This document shows positions 8,241 through 16,158 of a stretch of 32,752 nt of DNA, in pieces. Under the pieces are notes generated by a model, which was given only the letters and a program-made list of their open reading frames with translations, was not told the origin of the DNA and made no database searches. The DNA is from Deltaproteobacteria bacterium (GTDB taxonomy: Bacteria; Myxococcota_A; UBA9042; DTJE01). Position 1 is the stretch's first letter, and the number at the start of each line of letters is the position of its first letter. The position numbers were made by a program, and so were the translations under genes. The DNA lies in NCBI GenBank assembly GCA_016875475.1, contig VGRB01000006.1, positions 1-32,752 on the forward strand. The letters are read 5' to 3'.

Positions 8241-10097
8241 CTAGATGCCGACCTGGAGCCGCTCGGGCCGCAGGCGCTCGATGTACCACTCGAACATGAT
8301 GCGCGTCACGAAGAGCTGCGTGAGGAACGTGCACACGATGCCGATCAGCATCGTGACCGCGAACCCATAGACCGGCCCGCTCGCGAAGTTCAGGAGCACG
8401 ATGCCCGCGATCGCGGTCGTCAGATTCGAGTCGAAGATGGCCGAGAACGCGCGGTCGTAGCCCGCCTCCATGCACGCGCGCGGGCCCTTGCCGAGCCGCA
8501 TCTCCTCGCGGATGCGCTCGGAGATCAGCACGTTCGCGTCCACGGCCATGCCGACGGTCAGCACGATGCCCGCGAGGCCGGGCATGGTCAGGGCCGCGTT
8601 GAACCCGACCAGGATCGCGAGCGTGAACAGGACGTTCAGCAGCAGGCCGATGTCCGCGAGCAGCCCGGACATGCGGTAGTAGGCCACCATCAGGACGAAT
8701 ACGATCGCGAACGAGATGATCAGGGACAGGACCCCGGAGTCGATCGTGTCCTTTCCGAGCGACGGGCCGACCTCGGCGTCATGGACCTTGTGGACCGGCG
8801 CCTTGTACGCGCCGTGGGTCAGCACGGTCACGAGGGACTGCGCGTCGGCGAGCACCTCGCGCGGGTGGCGGTTGCCGCCGAGCGTGATCTTCGCGCGCCC
8901 GCCGCCGATGCGCTCCTTGATGACGGGCGCCGAGTTCACCTCGTCGTCGAGCATGATCGCCATGTACTCGTTCGTGTTCTTCTCGGTGACCTCCTCGAAC
9001 TGCTTCGCGCCGATGTTGTCGAACTCGAGGCTGACGTACGGCTCGCCCTGCTGCTCGAACAGGACCATGGCGCGGGTCAGGTGGTCGCCGGTCACGTCCG
9101 CGCGCGACCACAGGTACAGGGTCTTGTGGTAGCGCTCCCGGACGATGTTGCCGTCGCGCTGCTCGACCAGCTCGAAGCCGACCGTGTGGTCGTCCGGGAC
9201 CCTGATCGTCTTCAGGAACGAGTACAGCGCGTTCTTCGCGAGCGAGTCGCCCTTGCCGCGGACGAGTCCCGCGTCCGCGCGGAGCTGCCACTGGCCGGTC
9301 GTAGCGTCGCGGTCGAGCTTCAGGAGGCGCCCCTTCTCCGGGAACTTCTCCTGGAACGTCGCGAGCGCGGCCTCCTGGTTCTTGAAGAAGGCGACGGCAT
9401 CCGGGCCGCGGTCCACGATGCGGAAGGCGAGGCGGGCGGTCTGGCCGATGCGATCGCGCACCTGCTCGACCTCGGCGCCCTTCACGCCCGGCATCTGGAT
9501 GTCGATGTCGGTGTCGCCGTTCTTGCGGACGTCCGGCTCCACCAGGCCGAACGCCTCGACGCGCTTGCGGATGACGTCGAGGGTCTGGTTCACGACCTCG
9601 TCGCGGATGGACGCGATGCGCTGGTCGGCCATGCGCAGATCGACCCTGTTCCCCGACGGCGCCTGCCGGACGAGGTCGCTGCGCAGCTCCTGGACCAGAT
9701 CGGGCGTGAGCAGCGCCACGTCCGCCTCGTCCTTGAACGTGGCCGAGAGAGTGTCGAAATCCGTCCGCTCCACCGTGAACTTCTGCGCGTACGCGGCCTT
9801 CTCCGCGTCGGCCAGGACCTCGGGGTCCTTGCCGTCCCGCGTCGCGTACGCACGGACGACCGCGTCGATCACCTGCTCGCGGGTGCGCAGCAGGTTGTCG
9901 CTGATCGCCTTCTTGTAGTCCACGGTGTAGCGCAGCTCGAGCCCGCCCTGGAGGTCCAGGCCGAACGAGAGCCGCTTCTTGAAGGGGAACCAGCCGGGCA
10001 CGGAGCCTTCCGGCAGGAAGGTGGGCAGCACGTACAGGGCCGCGAACGCGGTCAGCACGAGCGTGAGCACCGGCTTCCAGAGCTTCCGCTTGTTCAT
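8241..10097 (-). CDS. secD: Protein translocase subunit SecD
   Basis: A 618-aa inner-membrane protein, about the same length as E. coli SecD. Membrane segment 1 is at residues 8-28. GLDLQGGLEL near residue 46 marks the start of the first periplasmic domain. The large periplasmic region extends to about residue 440. Five C-terminal membrane segments follow, with the conserved TVGMAVDANVLISERIREE carrying the proton-relay aspartate. SecD with SecF and YajC binds SecYEG and pulls exported chains across the membrane, which suits the many lipoproteins encoded nearby. It starts 26 bases after yajC. Confidence 0.97.
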   Translation of the reverse strand: MNKRKLWKPVLTLVLTAFAALYVLPTFLPEGSVPGWFPFKKRLSFGLDLQGGLELRYTVDYKKAISDNLLRTREQVIDAVVRAYATRDGKDPEVLADAEKAAYAQKFTVERTDFDTLSATFKDEADVALLTPDLVQELRSDLVRQAPSGNRVDLRMADQRIASIRDEVVNQTLDVIRKRVEAFGLVEPDVRKNGDTDIDIQMPGVKGAEVEQVRDRIGQTARLAFRIVDRGPDAVAFFKNQEAALATFQEKFPEKGRLLKLDRDATTGQWQLRADAGLVRGKGDSLAKNALYSFLKTIRVPDDHTVGFELVEQRDGNIVRERYHKTLYLWSRADVTGDHLTRAMVLFEQQGEPYVSLEFDNIGAKQFEEVTEKNTNEYMAIMLDDEVNSAPVIKERIGGGRAKITLGGNRHPREVLADAQSLVTVLTHGAYKAPVHKVHDAEVGPSLGKDTIDSGVLSLIISFAIVFVLMVAYYRMSGLLADIGLLLNVLFTLAILVGFNAALTMPGLAGIVLTVGMAVDANVLISERIREEMRLGKGPRACMEAGYDRAFSAIFDSNLTTAIAGIVLLNFASGPVYGFAVTMLIGIVCTFLTQLFVTRIMFEWYIERLRPERLQVGI

Positions 10098-10123
10098 GTC
10101 GGGGCCGCCTCCAGGGAGGGACT

Positions 10124-10642
10124 CTAGGACGCCTTGGTCTCGCCCTCGGTGTACTTGCCGCTCACATGGCCCTTGACCATGCGGACGCGCACGTCCTTGG
10201 CGATCTCGAGGGTCACCACCTCGCCCTCGATGACCACGATGCGGCCGATGAGACCGGACGCGGTCAGCACCTTGTCACCGGGGGAGAGCGCCTTCAGGAA
10301 CTCCTCCTGCTTCTTCCGCTGCTTGGACTGCGGGCGGATGATCAGGAGCCAGAACACCAGGATCATGACGCCGAAGAAGCCGAGCGTCGTCCACATCCCG
10401 CCCTGCGGGTCAGCCACCTGCGCGCCGGGCGGCGGGGCGGCCGGCGCCGTCGTCGCGGGCTGCTGCGCCGCGGGCGCCGGAGCCGGTGCAGCCGCGGGTG
10501 CCGGCGCGGCAGCGGGCGCGCCGGGCGCCGCAGCCGGGGTCGCGGGCTGGACGGCCGCCGGGGCAGGGGGGGGCGGAGCGCCGGGCGGCTGCGCGCCGCC
10601 GACGGCCTGGGCGAGCACGATCGCCGTGAGCCAACCGTTCAT
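10124..10642 (-). CDS. yajC: Sec translocase accessory protein YajC, with Ala/Pro-rich extension
   Basis: A 172-aa small subunit of the SecDF-YajC complex. The conserved part starts near residue 82 with a membrane segment (TLGFFGVMILVFWLLIIRPQ). The typical basic turn (SKQRKKQEEF) and the SPGDKVLTASGLIGRI beta domain follow. Residues 1-75 are unusual: a hydrophobic start (MNGWLTAIVLAQAV) is followed by about 60 residues of almost pure Ala/Pro/Gly. Most YajC proteins are about 110 aa without this part. AGGAGG precedes the ATG at 10642. First gene of the yajC-secD-secF operon. Confidence 0.94.
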   Translation of the reverse strand: MNGWLTAIVLAQAVGGAQPPGAPPPPAPAAVQPATPAAAPGAPAAAPAPAAAPAPAPAAQQPATTAPAAPPPGAQVADPQGGMWTTLGFFGVMILVFWLLIIRPQSKQRKKQEEFLKALSPGDKVLTASGLIGRIVVIEGEVVTLEIAKDVRVRMVKGHVSGKYTEGETKAS

Positions 10643-10684
10643 TGTTCTGGTCCTCCTAAAGGTGCGCCGGAGAACGGACGGCGG

Positions 10685-10712
10685 ATTGTAGCAGGAAACG
10701 CATTGGGGTCAA
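10685..10712 (-). promoter_or_regulatory. Sigma70-type promoter of the yajC-secD-secF operon
   Basis: On the minus strand TTGACC (10712-10707), a 16-bp spacer and TACAAT (10690-10685) give a strong match to the housekeeping promoter. The expected start point near 10678 leaves a leader of about 36 nt that ends in the AGGAGG of yajC. Confidence 0.75.
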
Positions 10713-10751
10713 GCAATTCCCGGCAGCGCCGCCGGCGGCTCGGGTGCAGGT

Positions 10752-10969
10752 CTCCCCGCGCGCCTCGGTCCGCGGCGTTGGGGCCGCCGCGGACCGCCCG
10801 GAGCGAACGGGACGGCGCGCGGCGGGGAGGCCCGCTGAGGCATCCCCTCATGATCGGCAGCCGAACGGAGTCGGGGAGCTGCGTGCGCGGTGGGCGATCC
10901 AGCGGGCCTCACATCTGGCCCGCGGCCCGGCGCGCCCGGCTTGCGGGGATACCTCAGGGAGGCCCGCGG
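10752..10969. other. Structured spacer between divergent yajC and clpP promoters
   Basis: The 386-bp spacer 10643-11028 has no convincing gene. It holds a perfect 12-bp stem with a 7-base loop (10766-10777 with 10785-10796), flanked by CCCCGCGCGCC and a near-complement GGCGCGCGGCGGGG. The element GAGGCCCGCTG (10827-10837) recurs as its exact complement at 10900-10910, and GAGGCCCGC recurs again near 10960. Such repeated arms could be operators or a structured leader; no known RNA family was recognised. Confidence 0.35.
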
Positions 10970-10998
10970 TTGACAACCCCCACCGTCCTGACTAGGTT
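10970..10998 (+). promoter_or_regulatory. Sigma70-type promoter upstream of the clpP-type gene
   Basis: A perfect TTGACA (10970-10975), a 17-bp spacer and TAGGTT (10993-10998) sit 30 bp before the ATG at 11029. The -35 box and spacing are ideal and the -10 box is weak. The predicted leader is about 24 nt. Confidence 0.6.
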
Positions 10999-11028
10999 CC
11001 GAGACGTCGTTACCGAGGCTTCGACACG

Positions 11029-11640
11029 ATGGCCCACGCGCGCAAGCAGCCCATGACCGCGGCCCGCGGCGACAAGGACGACGAGTCCGGCAAGGTCGCC
11101 GAGCGCCTGCTCAAGAGCCGCACGATCCTCCTCTCGTCCGAGGTGTCCCCGACCACGGCGCGCAAGATCATCGAGCAGATCCTGGTGCTCGAGGCGGACG
11201 ACCCGGAGAAGCCGATCACGCTGCTGGTGAACTCGCCGGGCGGCGAGGTCCACTCGGGCTTCGCTATCTACGACGTGATCCGGTTCGTCCGTCCGCGCGT
11301 CCGGATCGTGTGCGTCGGGCTGACCGCGAGCATCGCGACCGTGATCCTGCTCGCCGCGACCAGGGAGGACCGGCTCGCGCTGCCGAACGCGCGCCTGCTG
11401 ATCCACCAGCCGCTCTTCCAGGGCGAGGTGTTCGGTCCCGCGTCGGACCTCGAGATCACGGCCCAGGAGATCCTGAAGACGAAGCGCCGCATCAACGAGC
11501 TGATCGCGGAGGAGACCGGCCGCCCGCTGGACAAGGTCGAGAAGGACACCGAGCGCGACTACTGGCTGTCCGCCGACGAGGCCCAGAAGTACGGCCTGGT
11601 CGCCCGCGTGATCACGGAACGCGCCGAAATCGAGCGATAG
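11029..11640 (+). CDS. clpP: ClpP-family serine protease (divergent paralogue)
   Basis: A 203-aa peptidase of the Clp family (S14), which forms ring-shaped tetradecamers that degrade proteins unfolded by ClpX or ClpA. Visible landmarks are the oxyanion strand NSPGGEV (residues 68-74), the nucleophile Ser101 (GLTASIAT), His126 (LLIHQPLFQG) and the Asp-containing EKDTERDYWLSADEAQKYGL near residues 171-190. The nucleophile elbow differs from the usual QAASMGA; Ile replaces Met after the serine. The N-terminus lacks the YDIYSRLL axial-loop motif and reads SGKVAERLLKSRTILL instead. No clpX or tig lies next to it. These points suggest a second, ClpP2-like protease rather than the main housekeeping copy. 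It has its own promoter. Confidence 0.9.
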   Translation: MAHARKQPMTAARGDKDDESGKVAERLLKSRTILLSSEVSPTTARKIIEQILVLEADDPEKPITLLVNSPGGEVHSGFAIYDVIRFVRPRVRIVCVGLTASIATVILLAATREDRLALPNARLLIHQPLFQGEVFGPASDLEITAQEILKTKRRINELIAEETGRPLDKVEKDTERDYWLSADEAQKYGLVARVITERAEIER

Positions 11641-11658
11641 GGGTCCCCGCCCACCGCG

Positions 11659-11951
11659 TCAGAACGCGACCGCCCGGACGAACACCCCTCGGAAGTCCCG
11701 CGCGCCGCCGCCCGACGGGAAGCCGTCCGGTCCCCGCCTGTACGCGGTCCGGCCGGCGAGCACGCGCTGCCCGTCGGCCGCGATCGCCGTCCCGGTCACC
11801 GGCGCGTCGGGCTCCGCGATCACGATCCGGTCGGGCCAGGTCGCGCCGAGGTCGGTTTCGGCACGGGAGGCGGGGCGCAGGCGGCGATCGCGGATGCGAT
11901 CAGGGACAGCGCGGCGAGGCGAACACGGCGCAAGCGGGCCTCCGCGTTCAC
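11659..11951 (-). pseudogene. Frameshifted small lipoprotein remnant
   Basis: A GTG at 11951 overlaps the stop of the GH4 gene (GTGA) and opens a lipoprotein signal (LAALSLIASAIAACAPPP, lipobox IAAC). The frame meets TGA at 11820. Coding-like sequence with G/C third positions continues in another frame: TDLGATWPDRIVIAEPDAP, then a basic/Gly-rich stretch to FVRAVAF and a stop at 11659-11661. The shift falls just after the lipobox. Repaired, it would encode only about 95 aa, so an internal deletion of a larger secreted protein is possible. This accounts for the interval 11641-11947. Confidence 0.5.
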
Positions 11952-13327
11952 AGGCCGAGCGCGCCGACCAGGCGCCCCGCGACCTCGCGGGACGGCACGA
12001 GCGGGTGGGCGGCGAGCGCGTCCTCGAAGAGCGCGGACGAGCCGGTCAGCACGGCCCGGACCGCGAGCCGTTCGTATTCCTTCACGCGCGAGACCAGCGC
12101 GAGGTCCTCCGCCGGCATCGGGCCGCGGGGGCGGGGACGCACTCCCTCCGCGTCGACCTCGCAGTCGCACTCGACCACGTCGTCGTCGTCGAGACCGGGC
12201 ACCGCGCCGCCGTTCGGGACGTTCAGGGCCATCAGCCGTGGGACGGCCCCGGATCGCGCCGCGAGCAGATCCATCGCGACCTCGGCGTATCCGCCGACCT
12301 GCGCCTTCAACGAGCCGAGAGCATCCGACTCGTTGAAGGCCCCGTCCCCGTGCCCGTCCCCGAGCCCGAGCCCCGGCCCGCCGTCCTCTACCCCCCCCAT
12401 CGCGTACTTCATGTAGCTCGCGTGCCGCGCGGCCAGCCAGTCCGCATACACCGCGATCGCGAGCCCGACCTGCCCCTGGTCCGCGAGCCGGCCGACGTCG
12501 CCGAGCATCCTGCGGTTCGCCTCGAGCAGGGCCTCGCCCCGGGTCCACGGCTCCGCGAGCAGCGCGGTCAGGGCAGCGCCGGGGTCGGCGAAGTACCAGA
12601 GGTATTCCACGGGGATCCGGCCCGCGGCCCGCAGGTTCTCCGCCCGGAACGCCGGGAACGCCGAGGCGAGGAACGCGTCGTCCGCGAGCGCCGGGCCGAG
12701 CAGGTCCGCGCCGTCCGGACCGCGGACCGCGCGCGTCCAGGACAGGTGGTTCAGGCCCGACACCTCGAAGTCGCACGCGGCCGGCTCCGCGCCCGCGCGC
12801 CGGGCGACCTTCCGGCACGCCACGTCCGCGGAGTCGCACACGCCGACCGCGGGGAGCCCGAGCGCGTGCAGCGCCTGCGTGACCAGCCCCGCAGGGTTCG
12901 TGAACACCGCGATGACGCACGCCGGGTTCGAGGCCAGCGCCGCCCGCGCGCAGGCCGCGACCACGGGGATGGACCGCGCCGCGAACGCGAGGCCCGCCGG
13001 CCCGGTCGTCTCCTGGCCGATCACGCCCAGTTCCAGGCAGGCCCGCTCGTCGCGCGCGCGCGCCTCCTCGAACCCCGGGCGCACCGTCAGCACGACCGCG
13101 TCCGCGCCCTCCAGGCACGACTCGGGAGAGGCGTGGACGCGCACGGCCGGCACCGGCCCGCACTCGGCCGCGAGCGCGAGGCCGACCGGGAGCAGCGCGG
13201 ACATGCGGTCCGGGCGGACGTCGTAGAGCGAGACTTCGCGGAGGCGCAGCCGCGCGGACGCGGCGGCGACCGAGCCGAGCATCAGGGGCAGGCGCGTGGA
13301 CCCGGCGCCGACGATCGCGAGCTTCAT
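11948..13327 (-). CDS. Glycoside hydrolase family 4 (6-phospho-beta-glucosidase-like)
   Basis: A 459-aa cytoplasmic NAD- and metal-dependent glycosidase of family GH4, which cleaves phosphorylated disaccharides by an oxidation-elimination mechanism. It has the N-terminal Rossmann motif KLAIVGAGSTRLP, VLTVRPGFEEARARDE, IAVFTNPAG near residue 140, the metal-binding region (SGLNHLSW with the Cys of GVCDSAD), and RIPVEYLWYF. An Asp/Gly/His-rich insert (GGPGLGLGDGHGDG) sits near residue 320 and is encoded by a low-complexity CCCGAG/CCCGTC tract. I chose ATG 13327 (MKLAIVG), which fits the family; the track uses a GTG nine bases upstream. It lies 34 bp after the ceramidase-like gene, probably in one operon. 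The exact substrate is unknown and no phosphotransferase system is visible nearby. Confidence 0.85.
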   Translation of the reverse strand: MKLAIVGAGSTRLPLMLGSVAAASARLRLREVSLYDVRPDRMSALLPVGLALAAECGPVPAVRVHASPESCLEGADAVVLTVRPGFEEARARDERACLELGVIGQETTGPAGLAFAARSIPVVAACARAALASNPACVIAVFTNPAGLVTQALHALGLPAVGVCDSADVACRKVARRAGAEPAACDFEVSGLNHLSWTRAVRGPDGADLLGPALADDAFLASAFPAFRAENLRAAGRIPVEYLWYFADPGAALTALLAEPWTRGEALLEANRRMLGDVGRLADQGQVGLAIAVYADWLAARHASYMKYAMGGVEDGGPGLGLGDGHGDGAFNESDALGSLKAQVGGYAEVAMDLLAARSGAVPRLMALNVPNGGAVPGLDDDDVVECDCEVDAEGVRPRPRGPMPAEDLALVSRVKEYERLAVRAVLTGSSALFEDALAAHPLVPSREVAGRLVGALGL

Positions 13328-13361
13328 GCGCGTCACCGAGGCGGGCGATGGGTCGCCAGCC

Positions 13362-14573
13362 CTACAACCGGGCCCTGAGCCAGTCCGCCGCGTCGCACAG
13401 GGAGGACGCGGTGTCGGGACCGACCGACATCGACCGCTCGTACGCGTACTCCTTGTTCTCCCACTGCTCGCGCGTGAGCACGTAGCCCAGCTCGTCGCAC
13501 CCGAGGCAGAGCAGCAGCCGGTGCTCGCCCGGCGCCCGCGCCACGACCTCGCGGCCGACCTCGGGCGTGCACTCGCCGGGCGCGGTCAGGAACGACAAGG
13601 GGTCGCCGATCCGCACGCACGTCATCTCGGTCCGCACCCGGCCGAGCATGAACTCGCGGTCCATGACCCCGAGGAGCTTCATCACCTTGAACCCGGTGTT
13701 CGCGAGCGGCAGCGCGAGCGGGCGCCGCGCCGCGGCGAGGCCGGTGTCCGCCAGGGGGGGAGCGTCGCGCAGGGCCGCGTGCGCGCGCTCCGCGAGCCCG
13801 GTCCCGAGGCGGATGACCGCGGACTTGCGCTCCTCCAGGTTCGCGGACAGGGGCACGTTCGGCGTGACCATCCCGCCGAGCGCGCCCGAGAAGAAGGCGC
13901 ACTGCCCGCCCGCGAGCGACCGCATCCGGCGGCGGAGCGTGCCGGGGTAGTCGGACGAGACGAGCGGGCTCCCCTCCCACAGGGTCTCGGGGTGCGCGGC
14001 GAAATCGACGATCGTGGCGACGCGGGCCCCGCCGTCCGCGGCGTCGAACGCGACCGCGTGCCCGAAGTCGTCCTTGCCCCCGCCCTTCCGGTCGTTGCGG
14101 GTCCAGTCCGCGGGCACGTCGAAGCGCGCGGCGCGCACGGTCACCGGCACCCTGGCCGCGTGAGCCTGGCGGACTGCCGACGCGACGAGGTCGAGCAGCG
14201 CGTCCTGGTAGGCCGGGTCGAGGCCCGTCCTGCGCGGGAAGCGGCCGAGGAACGACGGCCCCCACAGGCCCATGGTGTCGGGGCCCGAGTGGGTGTGGGT
14301 CGAGCAGACGAGCACGTTGTGCGGCTGGGGATGGTCGGCCGCGAGCCGATCGCGGATCCACTCGACCCACGGCCGCTGGAGCCCGACGAGGTCCACGGCC
14401 ACGAGCGCGACGTGGGTCTCGCCGCCGGAAAGCGAGATCGCGTTCGCCTCCAGCGGGTCGAGCACCGCCCTGGCGCGGCGGTTCGACTCGAACCCGGCGA
14501 GGTACGCGCCCGGGACCTGCGCGTGCGGGGTGATGTCCACGGACGCGGCGCCGCAGAGGAGTCCGGCAGGCAT
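13362..14573 (-). CDS. Neutral/alkaline ceramidase-family hydrolase
   Basis: A 403-aa protein of the neutral ceramidase family, whose members cleave the amide bond of ceramide or act on related substrates. The N-terminus (GAASVDITPHAQVPGAYLAG) is typical. CSTHTHSGPDTMGLWG near residue 95 gives the zinc-binding HxH. FSGALGGMVTPN near residue 235 occupies the place where true ceramidases have the nucleophile in a (N/D)(L/V)SPN motif; here it is Thr. No signal peptide is seen, so it would be cytoplasmic, whereas characterised bacterial ceramidases are secreted. It also lacks the long C-terminal domain. The substrate is therefore uncertain. ATG 14573 has AAGGAG six bases upstream. It lies between the patatin and GH4 genes. 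Confidence 0.8.
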   Translation of the reverse strand: MPAGLLCGAASVDITPHAQVPGAYLAGFESNRRARAVLDPLEANAISLSGGETHVALVAVDLVGLQRPWVEWIRDRLAADHPQPHNVLVCSTHTHSGPDTMGLWGPSFLGRFPRRTGLDPAYQDALLDLVASAVRQAHAARVPVTVRAARFDVPADWTRNDRKGGGKDDFGHAVAFDAADGGARVATIVDFAAHPETLWEGSPLVSSDYPGTLRRRMRSLAGGQCAFFSGALGGMVTPNVPLSANLEERKSAVIRLGTGLAERAHAALRDAPPLADTGLAAARRPLALPLANTGFKVMKLLGVMDREFMLGRVRTEMTCVRIGDPLSFLTAPGECTPEVGREVVARAPGEHRLLLCLGCDELGYVLTREQWENKEYAYERSMSVGPDTASSLCDAADWLRARL

Positions 14574-14668
14574 CAACGTCTCCTTCGGGGGCGAGCGTCA
14601 ACTGCGCCGGCCTCATGCGGCGTCCGCTGCACGCGAGCCCGGCCGGGCGGCCTCGGTCCGCCCGGACG

Positions 14669-16009
14669 CTACTTGACGAGGGTCAGGCGCGGGCGCTCGC
14701 GGGCCTCGACCTCGTCCGCCTTGCGCGCGCCCGTGTCGGGGACCGCGGCCTTCGGCGTGACGTCGACGTCCGCGGCGAGCGCGCCCGGGTCGCACTCGAG
14801 CCCGTAGGCGGCCAGGATGCGCTGGACCTCCGCGCAGTTCTGCTCGAGCGCGCGCCGGACCGAGTTGTAGCCGTGTCGCGCGGCGACGCCCCGGTTCCAG
14901 ACCGCGAGCGGGTTCAGGCTGAAGAACTCCGCGTCGGTCTCGGTAGGCTCGATCAGGATGAGGTCGCCGCGGAAGCTCGGGTCGAGCCGGAGCTTCTCGA
15001 TGCCCAGGTACAGGCGCGACTGCGCGAGCGACCGGACCGCCTGGTTCAGCACGGTGCCCATGCCGAAGTCGGACAGGCTGGCCGCGGTCGGGTTCAGCTG
15101 GTAGCGGTTGCGGTTCATGAAGGGGCGGAACGGGTTGTACGCGATGATCAGGTCCGCGCCCTTGTGCATCGCGAGGCTCGCGTTCGCGGTCTTGCGGACC
15201 GAGGCGTCGAGGTACTCCTCGCCGCGGATCTTCGGCGGCGTATAGAAACCGGGGATCGCGGTCGATGCCTGGACCGCCTCGGAGATCGAGACCGTGTGGT
15301 CCGCGTCGTGGCCGAACACCACGCCGCGCGCGGTGTTGAGGTTCGTCGCGGTGATGTAGAGCGAGATCCCGCGCTCGCGCTGGAGCATGCGGAAATCGTT
15401 GGGGATCCCGTTCTCCACCAGGTTGACGCGGACGTACTGCTCGATGCGGGAGTTGTCGAAGATCCCGGCCGGGATGTAGCGGCCGACGTGGGGGATGGGC
15501 GTCTCGCGCAGCGCGTCCGCCACGAGGGGGCCGATCACCTGCTCGAGCGCCGTGTAGCCGGGCGCGGCCAGGAAGTCCATCATGCGGCGGCGGAACGCCT
15601 CGCGACTGCCCGACAGGTGCCTGACCACGCCGGCCGCGATCGACGGCCAGACCGTGATCGCGTCGCGCAGGAGCCTCGCGCCGCGCCGGCCGAACTCCCC
15701 GACGTCCGGCCAGTAGAAGTCGTAGAACTTGAAATGGCGCACGCGCTTCGACGTGCCGTCGAGGCCCTTCAGCAGCTCCTCCGGCGACAGGCCTCCCGCG
15801 ATGAACGCTGACAGGAACGCGCCGGCGGAGAGCCCCACGTAGATGTCGAAGTCGGTGATCTTCCGGTTCTTCAGGAACCGGTTCAGCGCGATCACCCCCC
15901 CGAGCTTGAACGACCCTCCCGAGATGGCCCCGCCCGCGAGCACCAGCGCGATCTTCGGGTTGCGCCTGGGCCGGGCCAGGTCGCTCTTCTGGACGATGGA
16001 GATGCTCAC
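14669..16009 (-). CDS. Patatin-like phospholipase
   Basis: A 446-aa protein of the patatin family with a Ser-Asp dyad, which releases fatty acids from phospholipids. It shows the oxyanion loop LVLAGGAISGGSFKLGG (about residues 22-38), the nucleophile elbow GLSAGAF near residue 60, and YLDASVRK near residue 270 in place of the more common DGG/DGA motif. A long insert between elbow and Asp and the ending EARERPRLTLVK are unremarkable. The start is GTG 16009, preceded by GGAGGAGG, better than any ATG nearby. No signal peptide is evident. It is the first gene of a minus-strand group with the ceramidase-like and GH4 genes, which together suggest handling of lipids or glycolipids. Confidence 0.9.
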   Translation of the reverse strand: MSISIVQKSDLARPRRNPKIALVLAGGAISGGSFKLGGVIALNRFLKNRKITDFDIYVGLSAGAFLSAFIAGGLSPEELLKGLDGTSKRVRHFKFYDFYWPDVGEFGRRGARLLRDAITVWPSIAAGVVRHLSGSREAFRRRMMDFLAAPGYTALEQVIGPLVADALRETPIPHVGRYIPAGIFDNSRIEQYVRVNLVENGIPNDFRMLQRERGISLYITATNLNTARGVVFGHDADHTVSISEAVQASTAIPGFYTPPKIRGEEYLDASVRKTANASLAMHKGADLIIAYNPFRPFMNRNRYQLNPTAASLSDFGMGTVLNQAVRSLAQSRLYLGIEKLRLDPSFRGDLILIEPTETDAEFFSLNPLAVWNRGVAARHGYNSVRRALEQNCAEVQRILAAYGLECDPGALAADVDVTPKAAVPDTGARKADEVEARERPRLTLVK

Positions 16010-16032
16010 GTCGCGCCTCCTCCCCGGACGCG

Positions 16033-16062
16033 ATCATAGGGGAGCGCGCCCCGGACCGCCAA
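16033..16062 (-). promoter_or_regulatory. Possible promoter of the patatin gene
   Basis: On the minus strand TTGGCG (16062-16057), 18 bp and TATGAT (16038-16033) lie about 25 bp before the GTG start. The -10 box is good and the -35 box fair. The -35 box lies inside the 25-bp repeat described next. Confidence 0.4.
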
Positions 16063-16103
16063 CACCCGGCGAGCGATCCGCGCCCCGGACCGCCAACACC
16101 CGG
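16045..16103. repeat. Two 25-bp direct repeats, period 34 bp
   Basis: The sequence 16045-16069 (containing GCCCCGGACCGCCAACACCC) is repeated exactly at 16079-16103. It lies between the divergent patatin and LD-carboxypeptidase genes and overlaps the likely patatin promoter. It could be a pair of regulator sites or a recent tandem duplication. Confidence 0.65.
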
Positions 16104-16158
16104 GGACCGATCGATCAAGGAAGTGTAGGATCGCGGAGCGCGTGTCGAAGGGAGGCGG

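Noticed and set aside
7800-10127. 775-aa plus-strand ORF
   Set aside because: Antisense shadow of secF and secD; rich in Arg, Asp and His with no domain pattern.
12338-12396. Low-complexity CCCGTCCCCG/CCCGAG run considered as a repeat locus
   Set aside because: Lies in frame within the GH4 gene and encodes a Gly/Asp/His insert; a simple coding low-complexity tract.
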